Below are positions 41,801-55,799 of a stretch of DNA of 64,000 bases, one piece after another. The DNA comes from Strongyloides papillosus. Its lineage: Eukaryota; Nematoda; Chromadorea; Rhabditida; Strongyloididae. Position numbers and translations under genes: made by a program. Position 1 is the stretch's first letter, and every line of letters begins with the position of its first letter. The notes below the pieces were generated by a model. That model did not search any database, had not been told where the DNA came from, and saw only the letters and a program-made list of their open reading frames with translations. The stretch covers positions 372,001-436,000 of the forward strand of contig SRSI01000012.1 of the NCBI GenBank assembly GCA_005656395.1. The letters are read 5' to 3'.

Positions 41801-44800
41801 CAAAATATCATATCAATAACACAGTTGAAATTTATTTTTACGAGTGGGGTAGAAAGATGTTTTTGGATGCTTGAAATGTTATTCAGTTTTACATTACATT
41901 ACATTATATTTTATCTTAAAAATAAAATATTTTTTATTTTTGTTTAAGACGATCGAAGTCAATCAATTGACCCACTGTATTCTGAGATTAATAAATCTTC
42001 TAATATTGAAAATACTACTACAATTGCAAATAACAATTTATTACCTAGTCCTATTGATGGAACTGACTCTGGAATTGGAAGTGATAGTCCCAGAAACATG
42101 GCCAAAGTACCACCCCAAGTTCCACCAAAACCTAATAAATCTTCAATAAATCAAGATGACAGTAATCGAAAATCAATTATTTTAGAGGAAAATCACATAA
42201 CTAGAGAACATTCTGCATTACCAGCTTCTGTAAGAAAATCTGTCTCTAGACCTTCATCTCCATATGTTGGAAATGGTGATGCAGTTCAATGTAATGGTTC
42301 TAATTTAACAGGAGGAAGGCAAACACCATCATTTGAACCTGATCTTGTAGGAAAAGATCGTTATGATAAGAATTCAAAATGTTTTAGTTATGTACCTGCT
42401 AAAGCTTTAAATGAACATTTTACCATGCCTAAGAAGGTACAACCACAAAGAAGGTTATCAGTGGAAAAGATTGATTTAGATGTTCCAGAAACTCCAGAAT
42501 TGCAAGAAAAATTAAAACATATCAAAGTAAAAAGTACAGATATTGAACGGATACCTGAACCTCCAAAATGGGAGGAAGAAATTGATGCACTTACCAACAT
42601 TAATGGTGGTTTCAATTTTGAAAAACGATCACAATCAACGGTTCCTAGAAGTTACACTCCGCATGATTTTAGAGATTTAATTGATATTGCTACTCCTGTT
42701 AATAATGGACCGGCAAGAAATTATAATACTTATCGATCAGTTGATATACCATATGAAGATTCATCATCATTAAATTCTTCTACAATACAGTCATATGGTG
42801 GAAATCATTCTCATTTAAGGAACAATATTCCTGAACAACCACTTGTTTATGATCAAGCTAAGAAAGCACATCCTACAACAAAAACAAGTCCAAGACAATA
42901 TAATAGTTATAGGACATTAAACGACGATACATATCCAAGTGAAATGGAAGAGTTATGTGATCCTGACTATTATTTATCTGGTAATGGAACAAATAAATCT
43001 ATTTTGAAAAAGAATAATAATGGAACTATGGAATCATCAAATATGTCTATAAATAGAAATTTAAACAAAAAAGAGATAGATGACTTAGATTATTTACTTG
43101 ATTCAACAACCTCCTCTTCAAATAGAGCTTGTTTTACACCTAAACCAATACCATCGTGGAAAATGTCATCAGCAAATAATCGTAAAGATAATTTCGATGG
43201 GCCACAAAGTATTCATGATGATTTTAGATACAGAAATTGTAGAAGTGTTGCTGCTTCACCAATAATGTCTAGAAATAATAATAATAAAAAACTTTTTTCA
43301 AATCATCGTTATAATCCAACTGATGATGCTGATAATCCAGATAGATGGTTAGAAAATAAGTTAAAACAATTAAAATTTAAAAGACAATCACAGCCTGATT
43401 TAACATTTAGAAGAAATACTGAAAAGATTTTATTAGATGAGTTAAAAAATAGTAATGATGTTAATGGTAGAGGTAAAAACGAAGAATCTTATACATATGA
43501 AGGACAAGGACATGGTGATTTGTTGGATGATTATAAATATGAAGAAGAAAGATTAAAAAATACGAAATCTCCATACATTGATGACTTTTCTTCTGCCAGA
43601 TCTAATTATAATAATACTCCATCAAGGTATACTCCATATGGTGAATCAAACTTCGGAAGTAGGCCATCAAGTAGGAATTCCCGTTTACCCTCGACATTAA
43701 ATCACACTAATACACCTAAAGGAAAGCCTCCCACACCACCTCCAATAAGGGATAGAAGTAGATCACCGGCAAAAAGTCCTTTAACTGGAAGACATAGACT
43801 TGCAATGGCAAGAGATGTAAGTTAATTATATTTAATTTAAATAACTAAAGTCGTACAATTATTTTTGTATATTCACTATTTATCTATACTTTAATCTATC
43901 TTTAATTTAAAATAACCTTTTACTTTACAGCAACCATCACCATATCAGCTGGAGAGAAAAAACATTAATTCACGTTCATTAATACAAACAAGTTCTAATC
44001 AAAAACCATTGGATTATTCTTCAGACGAAAGTGATAATAATACTTTTGAACAAGGAGAATTTTCTCATTTACGATCTATAGTGGTAATTTTACCTTTTTA
44101 ATTCTGATATTTACTTAATTTATTATATTTTTTAGGAAACAAATAATTCACGTCCAAATTCAAGAATCGGTCAAAATAATAGAAATCATAATTCAAGATC
44201 AAATGCAAACACTCCAATTTTAGGGAGAGAAGATTATAATAATCAAAATCTATTTGAGGTACCAAATATTTGTTCACATAATTTTTTATATCTATTTTAT
44301 TTAGAATCAATCATCTAATTTAATAGCAGGATCCGTATTAACACAACGTTCTGAGACTCCAGCATTTCCAGTGAATACAAGTCAAACTCCATTACCCTAT
44401 CATCCATTGCTATATAACACTAATGGATATAATTTAGGATATAACGATTCAAATAACATGACAAGTTTAACTTATCGGTAAGTTATAAATTATAAAACAC
44501 TTTTTCTTTATTCACCAACTTTAATAACAACTAAATGTAATATTATTTTATTTAATGAACCATTACATTAGATATTTCCTTTATATGGAAACATTTTATT
44601 ACTAAAATTGTTCAAGGTTCTTTTGATATAAATGTTCATTAACTATTGAACCATTAAAATATGTTAAAATTACAAACTTACATATGTTTAAAAACAATTA
44701 TAAAATAATAGGATATTTTTATAATAAACTCATTTTCTTTTAGTTCACCATCCCCTAGATCTCAGGTTTATTCAAATGGTTCTACTTATAATTATAACAG

Positions 44801-47800
44801 ACCAACATCAATTATTGGTAAGTTTTAATCAAAGGGATAATTTAAAAATTATAAATCAAAAACATGTGTACTGTCTTTGACAGAAATTTTTATGTAATTT
44901 ATCTTCTCCTACAAGTAGTAGATAATTAATTAATTAGTTTTATCCTATATCTTTCTTTTTTTTCTATTCTTTTCTTTATACGAATTTTTCTTTTTATAAT
45001 ATCTAAATACATGTTATAGATAAAAGAAAAATAGTGTTGTTTACTTCCTTAAATATTTCAATATTTGTTTCATGATTTATTACATTAAGTAGAATATATT
45101 TTCTAAACAATAACAAAAACTTTTTTCATACATACTACTACTCATTGTAGTAACTTCAATAGAAATATTATATATTTATACATAATTTTTGACATCTCTT
45201 AATATTATGTATATTGAGTTATATACGGCATAACGATAAAATTTAAATTTTAGCACTTATATAAGAATATTGGAATTAAACTTTAAGTAAAATATATTAA
45301 ACAACTTTGATTTATTTTATTAAACTTTTTACAATAACCAATCCTGCTTTTTATAGACTCTTTTTAATACTCTTAAGGGAATTGAAAAATATTATAAATA
45401 AGTGATAATGTTGTTATTGTTATATAAAGAAGAAGAAAGTATTTTATTTTTGTTTAAAGACTAAAACTATAAAACTTCTAAATATATTTTGATGTATATT
45501 TATTTCCAATTTTTTTTACCATTTTTATTTCAAATATTTAAACAAATTTTGTAAATATACTATTTTAATGTAATTACCCTATGAGTGCATATAAACTCAA
45601 GATTTTTAAAATCTATATTCTATATTAAAGTTTCACACTTATTCTATATAAAATATTATGATTCGTCAAATACACAATGTACATTTGTTATATTCAAAAG
45701 GTAACTAATCATTGTTTATTCTTTAAATATTATATATAAAATAAAAAAATTTCCCAAAATATTTTTCTCAAAATAGTAAAATATTTTAGCAGTATTATAA
45801 ATAATATCTGTTTTTCAAATAATTCTAATGTAATCATCTTTTAAGTACATTTATATTTATAACAACAGACATTATTTTAAAATGAAATAAACAAATATTC
45901 AAACTTGATATTCATTATTTTATTCAATGAATTGTATTTACATAAAATACTACCGATATTGTAGTTAAAAATTCTATAATACTTGAGGTAATCTTGTAAT
46001 CTTTCTCTCCCATATTTTTTACTACTTTATAATATTAAGAATTCATTAATTCCTTGTAATCTAAATTTTTGATAAATCTTAGATTTGTTTAAGTGAGGGA
46101 ATAAAGTAGAAGTAATAAATAATAATTTAATATTATTTTATATTGTTATGATGTTCATTATATTCATCTATCTATATATATTATTCATAGGTTGTGTAAA
46201 TATATTTCTTTGATCTTTTAAATATTCTCTCATTTCTTATTTCTTTATTTTCAAGCACTTCTTCCTTTTCTATTTTTATACTTTTACAATTGGTTAGTTA
46301 GGAATTTGTAATGCTCACAACTTATTTATAACAATAGAAATTTTCTTCATTATTCTTAAACTATTTAAAGTTAAATGAGTATAGTGTTACAATGGAATTC
46401 AAAGAGTATTCTTAAAAATTGTACATTTCTTCAAAACTATTGTTAATCTTTTTTCTTGTATCAACAAAATATTATTATTCTGTGTAATAAGATATTTTAG
46501 TATTATAGGGTGTTAAAGAAAAAAGATTGATATATGGGTAACGGAAGTAGAAATATATATTTATTTATTTTTAAGGTGTTTTTACCCCTTTTCCTTCAAT
46601 AAATCTGACACATTTTAATATATTTTAAATAATTAGGAGAACAATATTTCATCTATCTTAAAATATATATATATTTTTACTCTTTACTCAAAATACTATT
46701 AAACTTTATTATATTCTACTGAGGTCGTCTTATTAATCACCTATTACCTTTATCACAATACTTATCAATCTTCTCCTATCAAATAACTTTCCTACTTACA
46801 ATTATAATATCACTAAATCACATTCTCCACAATAATATATATTAAATTATATATATTTATACATATACATACAATGAATATGCTATTGTCTTTTCGGCAT
46901 TAAAGCTTCAAGAACACATATTTTAGTTTATGTATATCTGTTTATTCATTTTATATCTTGCCAGCTGACAATATGTCTTTAAACATACTATATTCCTAAG
47001 AAATATATTAACAATGATAGGTTTAATTTTAAATGTTTTAACTTTTAATAACATTTTATTTATTTTAATATATTATTAACATTTTATCTCTTCCTAAGTT
47101 ACTTGTATTTTTAATATATTTAAGAAGAAAAAATGACAAATGTTCCTATATTATTGATACAAAAAGATGATCATGAAAATGATAAACCTACTACATCATG
47201 TGCTCCTATTGCTGTAGAAGAGTTTGGTGATAATGATGATGAGGGTAATTTCAATGATATTGAATCCTCTGTTAAATCTACCGACCCTTCAACATCATCC
47301 TCCAACTCTTTGAATCGATGCAATAATATTCCATCCTCCTCTCTAAAAATATTTGATACTAATAAAAAAGATGAAGGTATTTCGGAGATAAACTCTATTA
47401 GTTTTCCCCATTCCCAAGCACAAGAATATTATTCATACATGTCAGAGACAGTTTCACCAAAAACAATATCAAGAATAAGACATTTTAATGTTATCATTGA
47501 GAATGAAAGTATGATTTAAAAATATATTATAAAAATATATCACATTAATATTATATTATTTATTTATTTTTATTTTTTTCAGATAATGGTGAAGTTATCA
47601 GTCATCATCCAATATTTGTTAAAGATACATCAAAATATTGGTATAAACCTAAAATTAGTCGAGAAGAAGCTATAAATATGTTAAAAAATAAACCACCTGG
47701 AACTTTTGTTATTCGTGACTCAAATTCATTTCCTGGTGCATTTGGATTAGCACTTAAAGTTGCAACTCCCCCAGCTGGAATTAGTGTTACTGATGGTACA

Positions 47801-48457
47801 GAATTAGTTAGACATTTCCTTATTGAACCATCTCCAAAAGGTGTTCGATTGAAAGGTTGTACTAATGAACCTATATTTGGTACACTTGCTGCTTTAGTTT
47901 ATCAACACAGTATAACAGCATTGGCATTACCAACTAAATTACTGTTACCAGAATATGATCCATCATCCTCCTGTGAACAGTTATCAGCAACACAAGCCTT
48001 ATTAGAACAAGGTGCAGCATGTAACGTAAATTACTTAGGATCATTTGATACAGAAAGTTTGACAGGTCCAGAAGCATTGAAACGTAGTGTTTCAGAGGCA
48101 TTTAAACTTCACAGAAGTCCATTAGCTAAAGTTGTTTCAGTACATTTCAAGGTATCTAGTCAAGGAATTACTTTGACAGATAACACACGAACACTCTTTT
48201 TCCGAAGACATCATCCAGTAAATACAGTATCACATGCAGGAATTGATCCAGAAAATCGTTTATGGCATAATAAAGAAACACTTCAATATCCTTCAAATTA
48301 TGTACAGGCAGCAAAAGTATTTGGTTTTGTAGCAAGAAATCCAAATTCATATGACAACCAATGTCATGTATTTGCTGAGTTAGATCCCGATCAACCAGCA
48401 AGTGCTGTGGTTAATTTTATAACAAAAGTAATGATGGCTACACAACCGAAAAAATAG
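38892..48457 (+). CDS. tns-1: Tensin
   Basis: Exons: 38892..38966 (or 37751..37897), 39045..39089, 40089..41148, 41949..43816, 43931..44083, 44136..44258, 44305..44477, 44744..44817, 47125..47508 and 47583..48457. All junctions keep frame. The 40089 exon carries the PTEN-like phosphatase and C2 domains (HCKGWRSRASIVIAAYMHY; GQPSHKRYIKYFANLLSGH). A long disordered Ser/Pro/Asn-rich middle with PPKPNK and PTPPP motifs follows. The last exon holds an SH2 domain (GTFVIRDSNSFPGAFGLALK) and a PTB domain (AACNVNYLGSFDTESLTGPE..). Tensin links integrins to actin at muscle dense bodies and focal adhesions. The catalytic-loop Cys is present, unlike vertebrate tensin-1. The end of the 47125 exon is uncertain by one base. 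Confidence 0.93.
44818..47124 (+). other. Tensin intron, 2.3 kb
   Basis: The largest intron of the gene; AT-rich without a recognised repeat or nested gene. Further small, alternatively used exons could be missed. Confidence 0.5.
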
Positions 48458-50679
48458 CAATACATTAAAACGATACAAAAAGTAGATATAAAAAAATTGA
48501 TTTTAAATTTATGCCTTAAAAGATTTTATTATATATTATATAATAATAAAATATAGTAATGAATTGTCATGCATATCAATGTTTATTATTTACAATAGGT
48601 AAATATTATTTTTATACTAATAAATAATATAAACCTTTTAAAAAAATCGTGTTGCCATATTATTTGTTATTAAAAAATATTTTTTTTATTACAAACATTT
48701 TTTTATTATAAACCTATGTTTTTAATTAAAATGATTCTAATAATATTAAAAAAACAACTTATAATAGTTTATAATTATTTTTTGCAATTATATCAATTGT
48801 AGACATATTTTTTTATCTAAATTGATTAAATAAAATTTTTTATTAAATTAATTCTTATATAATAATTTTTATTTTTAACTCTAAAGGGTTCCGGGATAGA
48901 ATCATTATAAACAATGTATTCATTGGAATTTTTATTCTTTCATCTGTTGAATAACACTAACTATTTGAAAAAAAAATATAATAATAAATCAATTATAATA
49001 ACAATTTTTATTGATGCTTCAATTTTACAAATTACATTTTTCATCACTTTTGATGTAATTCATTGGACAATAAAATAAAATTTTTTAAAATAAAAGGATA
49101 ATAAATTCAATCTTTGTTGTTTTCTAACTATTAATCATTTTCAAATTTTTTTATAAAATTACCAATTTAAAAAAGGTTTATGGATTAACGGCACTACGGA
49201 TTAAAATAATTTAAAAAGCATCAAAACAAGTAATAATTAAATTACAATAGTATTTTTATATTTATTAATTTAAAATATTGTTCTTCGAAAAAATGTTTTG
49301 TTTAATAAATCCTATTTGTTATATTTTTGGGTTTTCATATGGAATAATAAAGTTTTGAAAAAACAATCTTTTAATAATTTAAGTTTACTAATGTAATATT
49401 ACTTTAACAAAAAGTTCATTTTCAGATTAACTTCTTAAATTCTAATTTGAGAAATAAAGAAATTCATGTTAAGTAAAAGAGAATAAAAAATTTCTGAGGA
49501 AATTTTATATGATGAAAGTTACATCGAGCTATATTTTTTAAAGTAAAAAATTATTATTTATTAATTTAATAACTTTCTTATAGTAGAATTGTTCCCTTTT
49601 GATGGCCGTCATAATAATTACATTATGTATATCACTTGTTAGAAGTTTAAGATTGGCACTTATCAAAATATATACAAAGTCTAATTTAAATGTAACTAAG
49701 ATAAGTGCAAAAAATATAAAAATAATGTATCAAAGCGGAATTGAAAGTTTTAAATAATACTTGTAAAATGAAACAATTAAGATAGAACTATATATTTGAA
49801 AATAAACTGAATAAAAATAGATTGCTCAATAGAAAAAGTATTCATCTATTATGTTTTGTTATTATACTTGATACCAATCAAAGTGTATAAAAAAATTCCA
49901 TTTAGTTACATACTTAATTTTATGAGAGTTTAAATGCTATTAAATATTTGCTAGAATTTATTAACATAGCATAAATAATTAAAATTGAAAATTATGGTTT
50001 AAGAGGGTATATTTGCAATATTTTTAACTCAAAATATTAAAATAAAAAAGATGAAAGTTTTTTCAACATTTTTTATACTACATACCGAACAATTCCCGAT
50101 GGTAATATTCAAAGTATAATTCAACATTAAAAAAATCTTAAAATGCGCGTCTTGTTGGATCCCATGTGCTTTATAAATCACAATTACTTATTTTTCTCTT
50201 TCTTTTTTAAATAGCAAAATTCATTTTATATGAAAAATGCTAAATCAACATATCCAGCAAAATCTTCAACTATTAAATAATTTTTCCTAAAAGCTTTTTT
50301 CTATCTACATAAACAAAGATTAAGTTAAACTTTTGCATAACAATTGCTACATTTGACAATTGGTAGACTTTTATAACTTAAATTTTATACCATCCGTTGA
50401 TATACTATCATTGATGACGACTATTTATAAATATATAAAAGATTTTTGATATATTTTTCTCCTAAATAGGATAAATAAAAATTTTTATATAAATATCTAA
50501 TTCTAAATTTAAAGGCATTAACATTTTTCAAATTTTTTAGATAAGATTTTTTTTTCTAATGTGGATGAATAATTATACCAGAACATAATGTTTCTAATTC
50601 TTTCTACTATTTTAAAAAATGTAAATTTAAAAACTTTTTTCTTATTATAACATTTTTTTTCAAGTTGTTTCCATCAAAG
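48458..50679. other. Intergenic, tensin to K2P channel
   Basis: 2.2 kb of AT-rich DNA with no supported gene or repeat. TTTTTTTTCAAG ending at 50664, just before the K2P start, could be a trans-splice acceptor. Confidence 0.45.
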
Positions 50680-52258
50680 ATGAAGACCTATGGAACTAAT
50701 TTTTTATGTATTTTATTTTTAATGTGTTATTCAGCTATCGGTGGATTACTATTTCTTTATTTGGAAAAAGAGTTAGCTGAAGAAAATAAAAATAATATAA
50801 CAGAAAATCAAATAAATTGTATTAAAAAAGTACTAGAAAATCAAGAAGGATTGTTTTTTGATTATAATCCCTCAGCTGAGGATATTTTCGAAAAGTGTGT
50901 TCAACAATTACTTGTAACTCATGATGAAAGAATGCAATGGAATTTGTTAAATTCCGTTCTCTATAGTTTTGGGATTATTACAACACTAGGATATGGAAAA
51001 TTAGAACCAAATTCTACAGCTGGAAGAGTTTGTGCAGTTGTTTACGGCTTCATTGGAATTCCTATCACTGTAATTATTTTTTCATCTTTTGGTAGATATT
51101 TGGAAGTTTTAGAAAAAAGGATAAGAGTCTTTTTTAAAAGATTTTGTATATGCAAAGGAAAAAAAGAGAGGAAAAGGTCTGTTGATGGGTATCCGGACAA
51201 TGGTGTTATGGAATTTGAAGATACTGAAAATGAGGATAGTGAATCACAATCTCAACAAATTGATGACAACTTATATCAACCTATCAGTGCATTTTCATTA
51301 TTCAATTTTGTTGTCTGTTACCTTTTAATCGGATCTTTTATATGTTCTGAATTAACAAACCGTTTTGATTTCTGGAATGGAATTTATTTTTCATTCCTAT
51401 GCTTCACAGCTATTGAATATGGTGAATTAATACCAGAAAATCCCTTATACATCCCATTTGTCGTTGTATATATAAGTATTGGATTGGCCTTAAGTACTAC
51501 AGCCCTTGATGTTGGATCTTTGTATGTTAGAAAGTTGTATTTTGTTGGAAAAAAATTAACTAACATGGCTAATGTTCAAATATGGTTTGGTTCAGAGAAA
51601 ATTCAATTAAAAGAATTACTTGGAGCTATTGGTAAAAAAACGCTTTTTATAATAATTTTACTATTAATTTCAGGTCAAAATATTGGTATGGGTCCAAATG
51701 CTTTATGGGATAATATTGATATTGATGGAGTTGTTAATGTAAGTTATACTATTGTCATTCCTAATTTATTAATAATCAAAACACATGTTTTTATATATTT
51801 GTTTATTTTTAACATTATTTTAGTATGCTCTTTTGGTAAAAGAAGGAAAATTAGATGCAGTACCACAAGGATATGCTATAATGGAAGGAGTCTGGCCACC
51901 AGAACTAATACCACTATTTCTTAAAGATAATTATGTTCCTAAATATATGGATGATGATGAAAAGTCAATGATGTCAGTTAGTATAAATTCAAATAATTTC
52001 CTTGAATCGAATATTGTTGGAGGAAAGAAAAATGATTTAGTTTTCCATCAATTACCACCCATATCACCAAATCATTTTAAGAGAGTTGGTTTAGGAAGTT
52101 TGGGACCTGTCAAATTAAGAAGTAGTTTTAGAAAGGAACCCGTTGATCATAGGAGGTCAATGAGTGTACGATTCAAAGAATCAGTTACTGTGGAACCTAT
52201 AGAAATAGAAAAAAAGAAAGATTTATATGAAGATATACACGATATTGATGCTGATTAA
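50680..52258 (+). CDS. TWK-type two-pore-domain potassium channel
   Basis: Exons 50680..51631, 51674..51738 and 51824..52258 give 483 residues. An N-terminal membrane helix (FLCILFLMCYSAIGGLLFLY) is followed by a long extracellular cap loop. Pore loop 1 is TTLGYG, then come transmembrane helices 2 and 3. Pore loop 2 reads TAIEYGEL instead of the usual TxxGFGD/TIGLGD, followed by helix 4 (YIPFVVVYISIGLALSTTALD). A cytosolic tail has the nematode TWK-type LKELLGAIGQNIG segment and an Arg-rich end. The loss of the first filter Gly in pore 2 is unusual. ATG 50680 was chosen because it starts directly before the first helix, after an acceptor-like TTTTCAAG; an upstream exon is possible. Confidence 0.88.
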
Positions 52259-52298
52259 TACTTTATATTTTCTTTTTATAACAAAATATAAAAAACTT

Positions 52299-52985
52299 TT
52301 AAAATTTTTCAAGTGAATTTCTTACGGTATTTTTCATGTTTTTAATTGTATCTTCTTGTGATGGAGCTTTTATTATTCCCGTTCCACTAACGATAACATT
52401 TGCCCCAGCATCACTACAAATATTTACATTACTCTCACTTACTCCTCCATCGACTTCTATATCAATTTTTGGAAATTTATCTCTAATTGTTTTGACTTTT
52501 GACATCATATCACCCATAAATGTTTGACCACCAAAGCCTGGTTCAACTGTCATTATAAGGGCCATGTCGATTTTATCACAGAAAGGCAATAACATATCAA
52601 CAGAAGTTTTTGGCTTTATTGCCATACCGCATTTCATTCCTTGACTTTTTATTTTCTCAATTAAATTAATAACTGCTTTCTCATCTTTTACAGCTTCTAA
52701 GTGGAAAGTAAAGAGATTAGCACCAGCCTTTGACATTGGTTCTACCCAAAAATCAGGATTGGAAACCATTAAGTGAACATCAAAAAATGGCTCTGATCCA
52801 AGAGCTTTTCTAAGTGATTCTACAATTGGATGTCCGAAAGATAAATTTGGAACGAAATGGCCATCCATAACATCTAAATGCAGATAGTCTGCGCCGGCGG
52901 CTAATAATTTTTTGCATTCTCCAGCAAGATTTGCTAAATTAGCATTTAGAATAGATGGAGCAATTATTGGGCGAAGAGAAGACAT
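52299..52985 (-). CDS. rpe-1: Ribulose-phosphate 3-epimerase
   Basis: A single-exon, 228-residue TIM-barrel enzyme of the non-oxidative pentose phosphate pathway, interconverting ribulose-5-phosphate and xylulose-5-phosphate. The catalytic and metal motifs are intact: IAPSIL at the start, [45 protein letters not shown] and EVDGGVS. The phosphate-gripping SGTGI is near the end. Family length is about 220-230, so it is complete. Its 3' end faces the K2P channel with only about 40 bases between the stop codons, so the 3' UTRs probably overlap on opposite strands. Confidence 0.97.
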   Translation of the reverse strand: MSSLRPIIAPSILNANLANLAGECKKLLAAGADYLHLDVMDGHFVPNLSFGHPIVESLRKALGSEPFFDVHLMVSNPDFWVEPMSKAGANLFTFHLEAVKDEKAVINLIEKIKSQGMKCGMAIKPKTSVDMLLPFCDKIDMALIMTVEPGFGGQTFMGDMMSKVKTIRDKFPKIDIEVDGGVSESNVNICSDAGANVIVSGTGIIKAPSQEDTIKNMKNTVRNSLEKF

Positions 52986-54489
52986 TTCAAAATAATATAT
53001 ATTTTTGGAGAAAAGTTTCTTTCATTATCAATTACTGATTTATCTTTTAATTTTATTATGTTTATAAAACACTGGTATTAGAATTGCTATGCAAAAAAAA
53101 TAGTTTATATACATTAATATAAGGGATAATCCTAAACACTAAACAAATTAATTTTAGCATATATTGAGGGAAGTATTTGGTTTCATAACACTTTATTTGC
53201 TTATTTATACTTTTATATTTATACAAAACAGTTTTTATCATTTATTGTTACATTTGGATAAATAAAATTATTTGTTATTTTAATGCCTCTGAATCAATTC
53301 TATCTTACTCATTAATCTAAAATAATATTTTCATTGTGAAATCTAAAAACAAAATAGTATAGAAATGCAATAAAGAATGGCAAATACAACTAAAATGACT
53401 ATGTTAAAAATAAACTAATGAAAAGATTGTACTTTCTTAAATTATTTTATTTTTGTTGATTTGCATTTTTTCTTCAATTTTCATTTCTTTTTACAATTTA
53501 TATTTGGTTTCATTAAGTTTGACAAATACAATTATATTAAATCAAATTTTTAATCTCATAAAAAATCATAATAATAATATTTTTTAGCATTATCAAATAT
53601 AAGATATTCATTTTATTAAAGATATATTAGTTGAACCTATCTCTTTTTTCTTTACTAAATAAGATACAATTAAGAATTTGTAATAAAAATTTCCACTAGT
53701 TGTGTAAGGAACAAATTGTAAATCATTTTTAGTAAAAAAAATTTAAAAACTTACAAATTGATAGGTATCCATTATCTCTTTATTAAGTAAATCAAATTCA
53801 CTATTCTCATTTATAATACCATTGCACATAAATCTTTTTTTATGCTAAAACTTAATCTATTAGTGTATTTAAATTTCAATGTATCATTTACGATAATTTA
53901 AAAAATTTTTCAATTAGTATTCTATTTGTCATTTTTTAATTTAAAGAGTAGCAATACCTTTAAAAAAATTTTGACATAACATTTTATAATAAGTTGAAAG
54001 ATATTAGTGTATTGTTATTATGAATTGATTTTTTAAAACTTTTATCTATGATGTATTCTTTCAATTATTTATTATCCAGTAATATTTACTTGTCTCAAAA
54101 AAAAGATGTATTTAAATTACCAATACTCTTCAAGTAAAAATTTATTGGGTAATTTTTATTTCTTTGACATCTGGAAATAATATGCTACATCCATTAATTT
54201 ACCCATTAAAAGTTCCAAAAGATAAACATATACTTTTTTATTCAATATAATAACCGTTAAATGTGAAATATTATTTATAAGAATTAATCTATATCTAAAA
54301 TATGTCTATGATTCAATTATAATTTAAAAAAAATAACCAAAGTATAAATATAATTGTGGTAAAAAAAGTTATATTTTTAAAGACAATGCCGCTCCTAAAG
54401 TTATTATATGGTGGAAAAAAGAATTTATACTGTCAACTTTTATGAACGTTTTGTCGGCAACCTGAACTTTTATAGTATTCTTCCGGAAC
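52986..54489. other. Intergenic, epimerase upstream and Twist 3' flank
   Basis: 1.5 kb of AT-rich DNA with no supported gene. The epimerase promoter should lie near 53000-53200. Confidence 0.5.
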
Positions 54490-55226
54490 TTATATTGAGT
54501 ACGGAACAATAGAAGAGCTGGGCAATAAAGAATTATAATTATTTGAGAATGAAGAAGATTCTTTATTAATTATACCAGATGTTAATGATGAAGATGTCAG
54601 TGTATGATTATACCAAGTATTAGATGAAGCAATTTTTCCCTGATTTTGATATCCATCGTTCCAAGAATAATCAGGTCCAAACCAAGATCCATATTGATTC
54701 ATTTGTGAAACATATTTATTATTTATTGAATTTCCTGAATTAGTAGAAGAGTTTATATTACATTGCATATAATTACTATTCCTTCTTCTATCTATTTCAT
54801 CATATGTCACAGAACTTGTTGTAACTTCATTTCTCCACATGTTAAAAGCTCCCTGAAAATTTATATCACCATTCTCATTTGTAAATACTTCAATACTTGC
54901 AGCTAATTCTTTATTTCCTTCCATTGTTTCATTTTCTTTTGATAAAATACCAAGAAATGTTATATATTCAGCTGCTACTTTTAGAGTATGAATTTTTGAC
55001 ATTTTATCAGAAGGCATAGTTGGGATTTTTTTCCTTAACATTGAAAAAGCATCGTTCAATTCCTAAAAATTAAATTTTAAAAAAATCACATATTTTTTAG
55101 TTAATATAAATGTATTACTTTTGTTCGTTGCCTTTCACGTTGATTTGCTGAAGCTCTTTGTACCAATGCTTCTTCCTCACTCTGACCTTTCTTCCTGGAA
55201 ACCATATGCCTTTTGTGTGCAACCAT
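54490..55226 (-). CDS. hlh-8: Twist-family bHLH transcription factor
   Basis: Exons 55226..55119 and 55062..54490 give 226 residues. The basic region ([12 protein letters not shown]) sits at the end of exon 1. The intron falls between basic region and helix 1. Exon 2 completes the helix-loop-helix ([36 protein letters not shown]), with the Twist-typical loop PxxPSDKxSKI and xTLKxAxxYIxFL. The rest is Asn/Ser-rich and unconserved; the C-terminal Twist WR box is not evident. The factor binds E-boxes as a dimer with an E protein and patterns postembryonic mesoderm in nematodes. Divergently arranged with the GlcNAc-6-P deacetylase gene. Confidence 0.9.
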
Positions 55227-55799
55227 ATTGAAAATATTAAAATAATAAATAGAAATATATTATTTCAAACGAGTTACTAAACTAATGAGTTTACTTAAAT
55301 GCCATAATACATATCTCTAAAAGTTAAGAGTCATTTACATTTAAACACCTCCTTTGATCTCAAATCACTGGATGTATTGAAGCACGTGCTAATGGTTAAC
55401 TTTTTATTTTATATATACTGTCAACTCCTCCTAGCTAATAGAAAAAGAAAATATTTTTTGAAATCATTCTACCATTATCTCTTATTTTTACAATTATATT
55501 TTTGTAAACATGTATATTTATATTGGAAGAAATAATTTTTAAGTGATCTCCTTATAGAAAAAATAGATAAAAAATATAATAGTAGTTGATAGATATAAAA
55601 ACAAATTTATAACAATTTTTTCACTGTACGAAAGTATTATTAAGTCTTATAAATTAGAAATTAAAATCGTAACTCGTAATAGACATATTATCAACAAATT
55701 AATGATAAGAAATATATACTTTATTCAAAACATATCCTGTATCAGCAAATGCAATCATTACTATATAAATAAAAATTACAACATCCAAATATAAAAAAA
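55227..55799. promoter_or_regulatory. Shared divergent promoter region, 573 bases
   Basis: Lies between the Twist (-) and deacetylase (+) start codons. It contains a palindromic E-box CACGTG at 55384-55389. On the minus strand a TATATATAAAA run lies around 55420-55410 and could serve as the Twist TATA element. No coding sequence. Confidence 0.45.

Noticed and set aside
55059..55062. TTG as start for Twist second-exon frame
   Set aside because: The frame continues into a spliced upstream exon with the basic region and a proper ATG at 55226.
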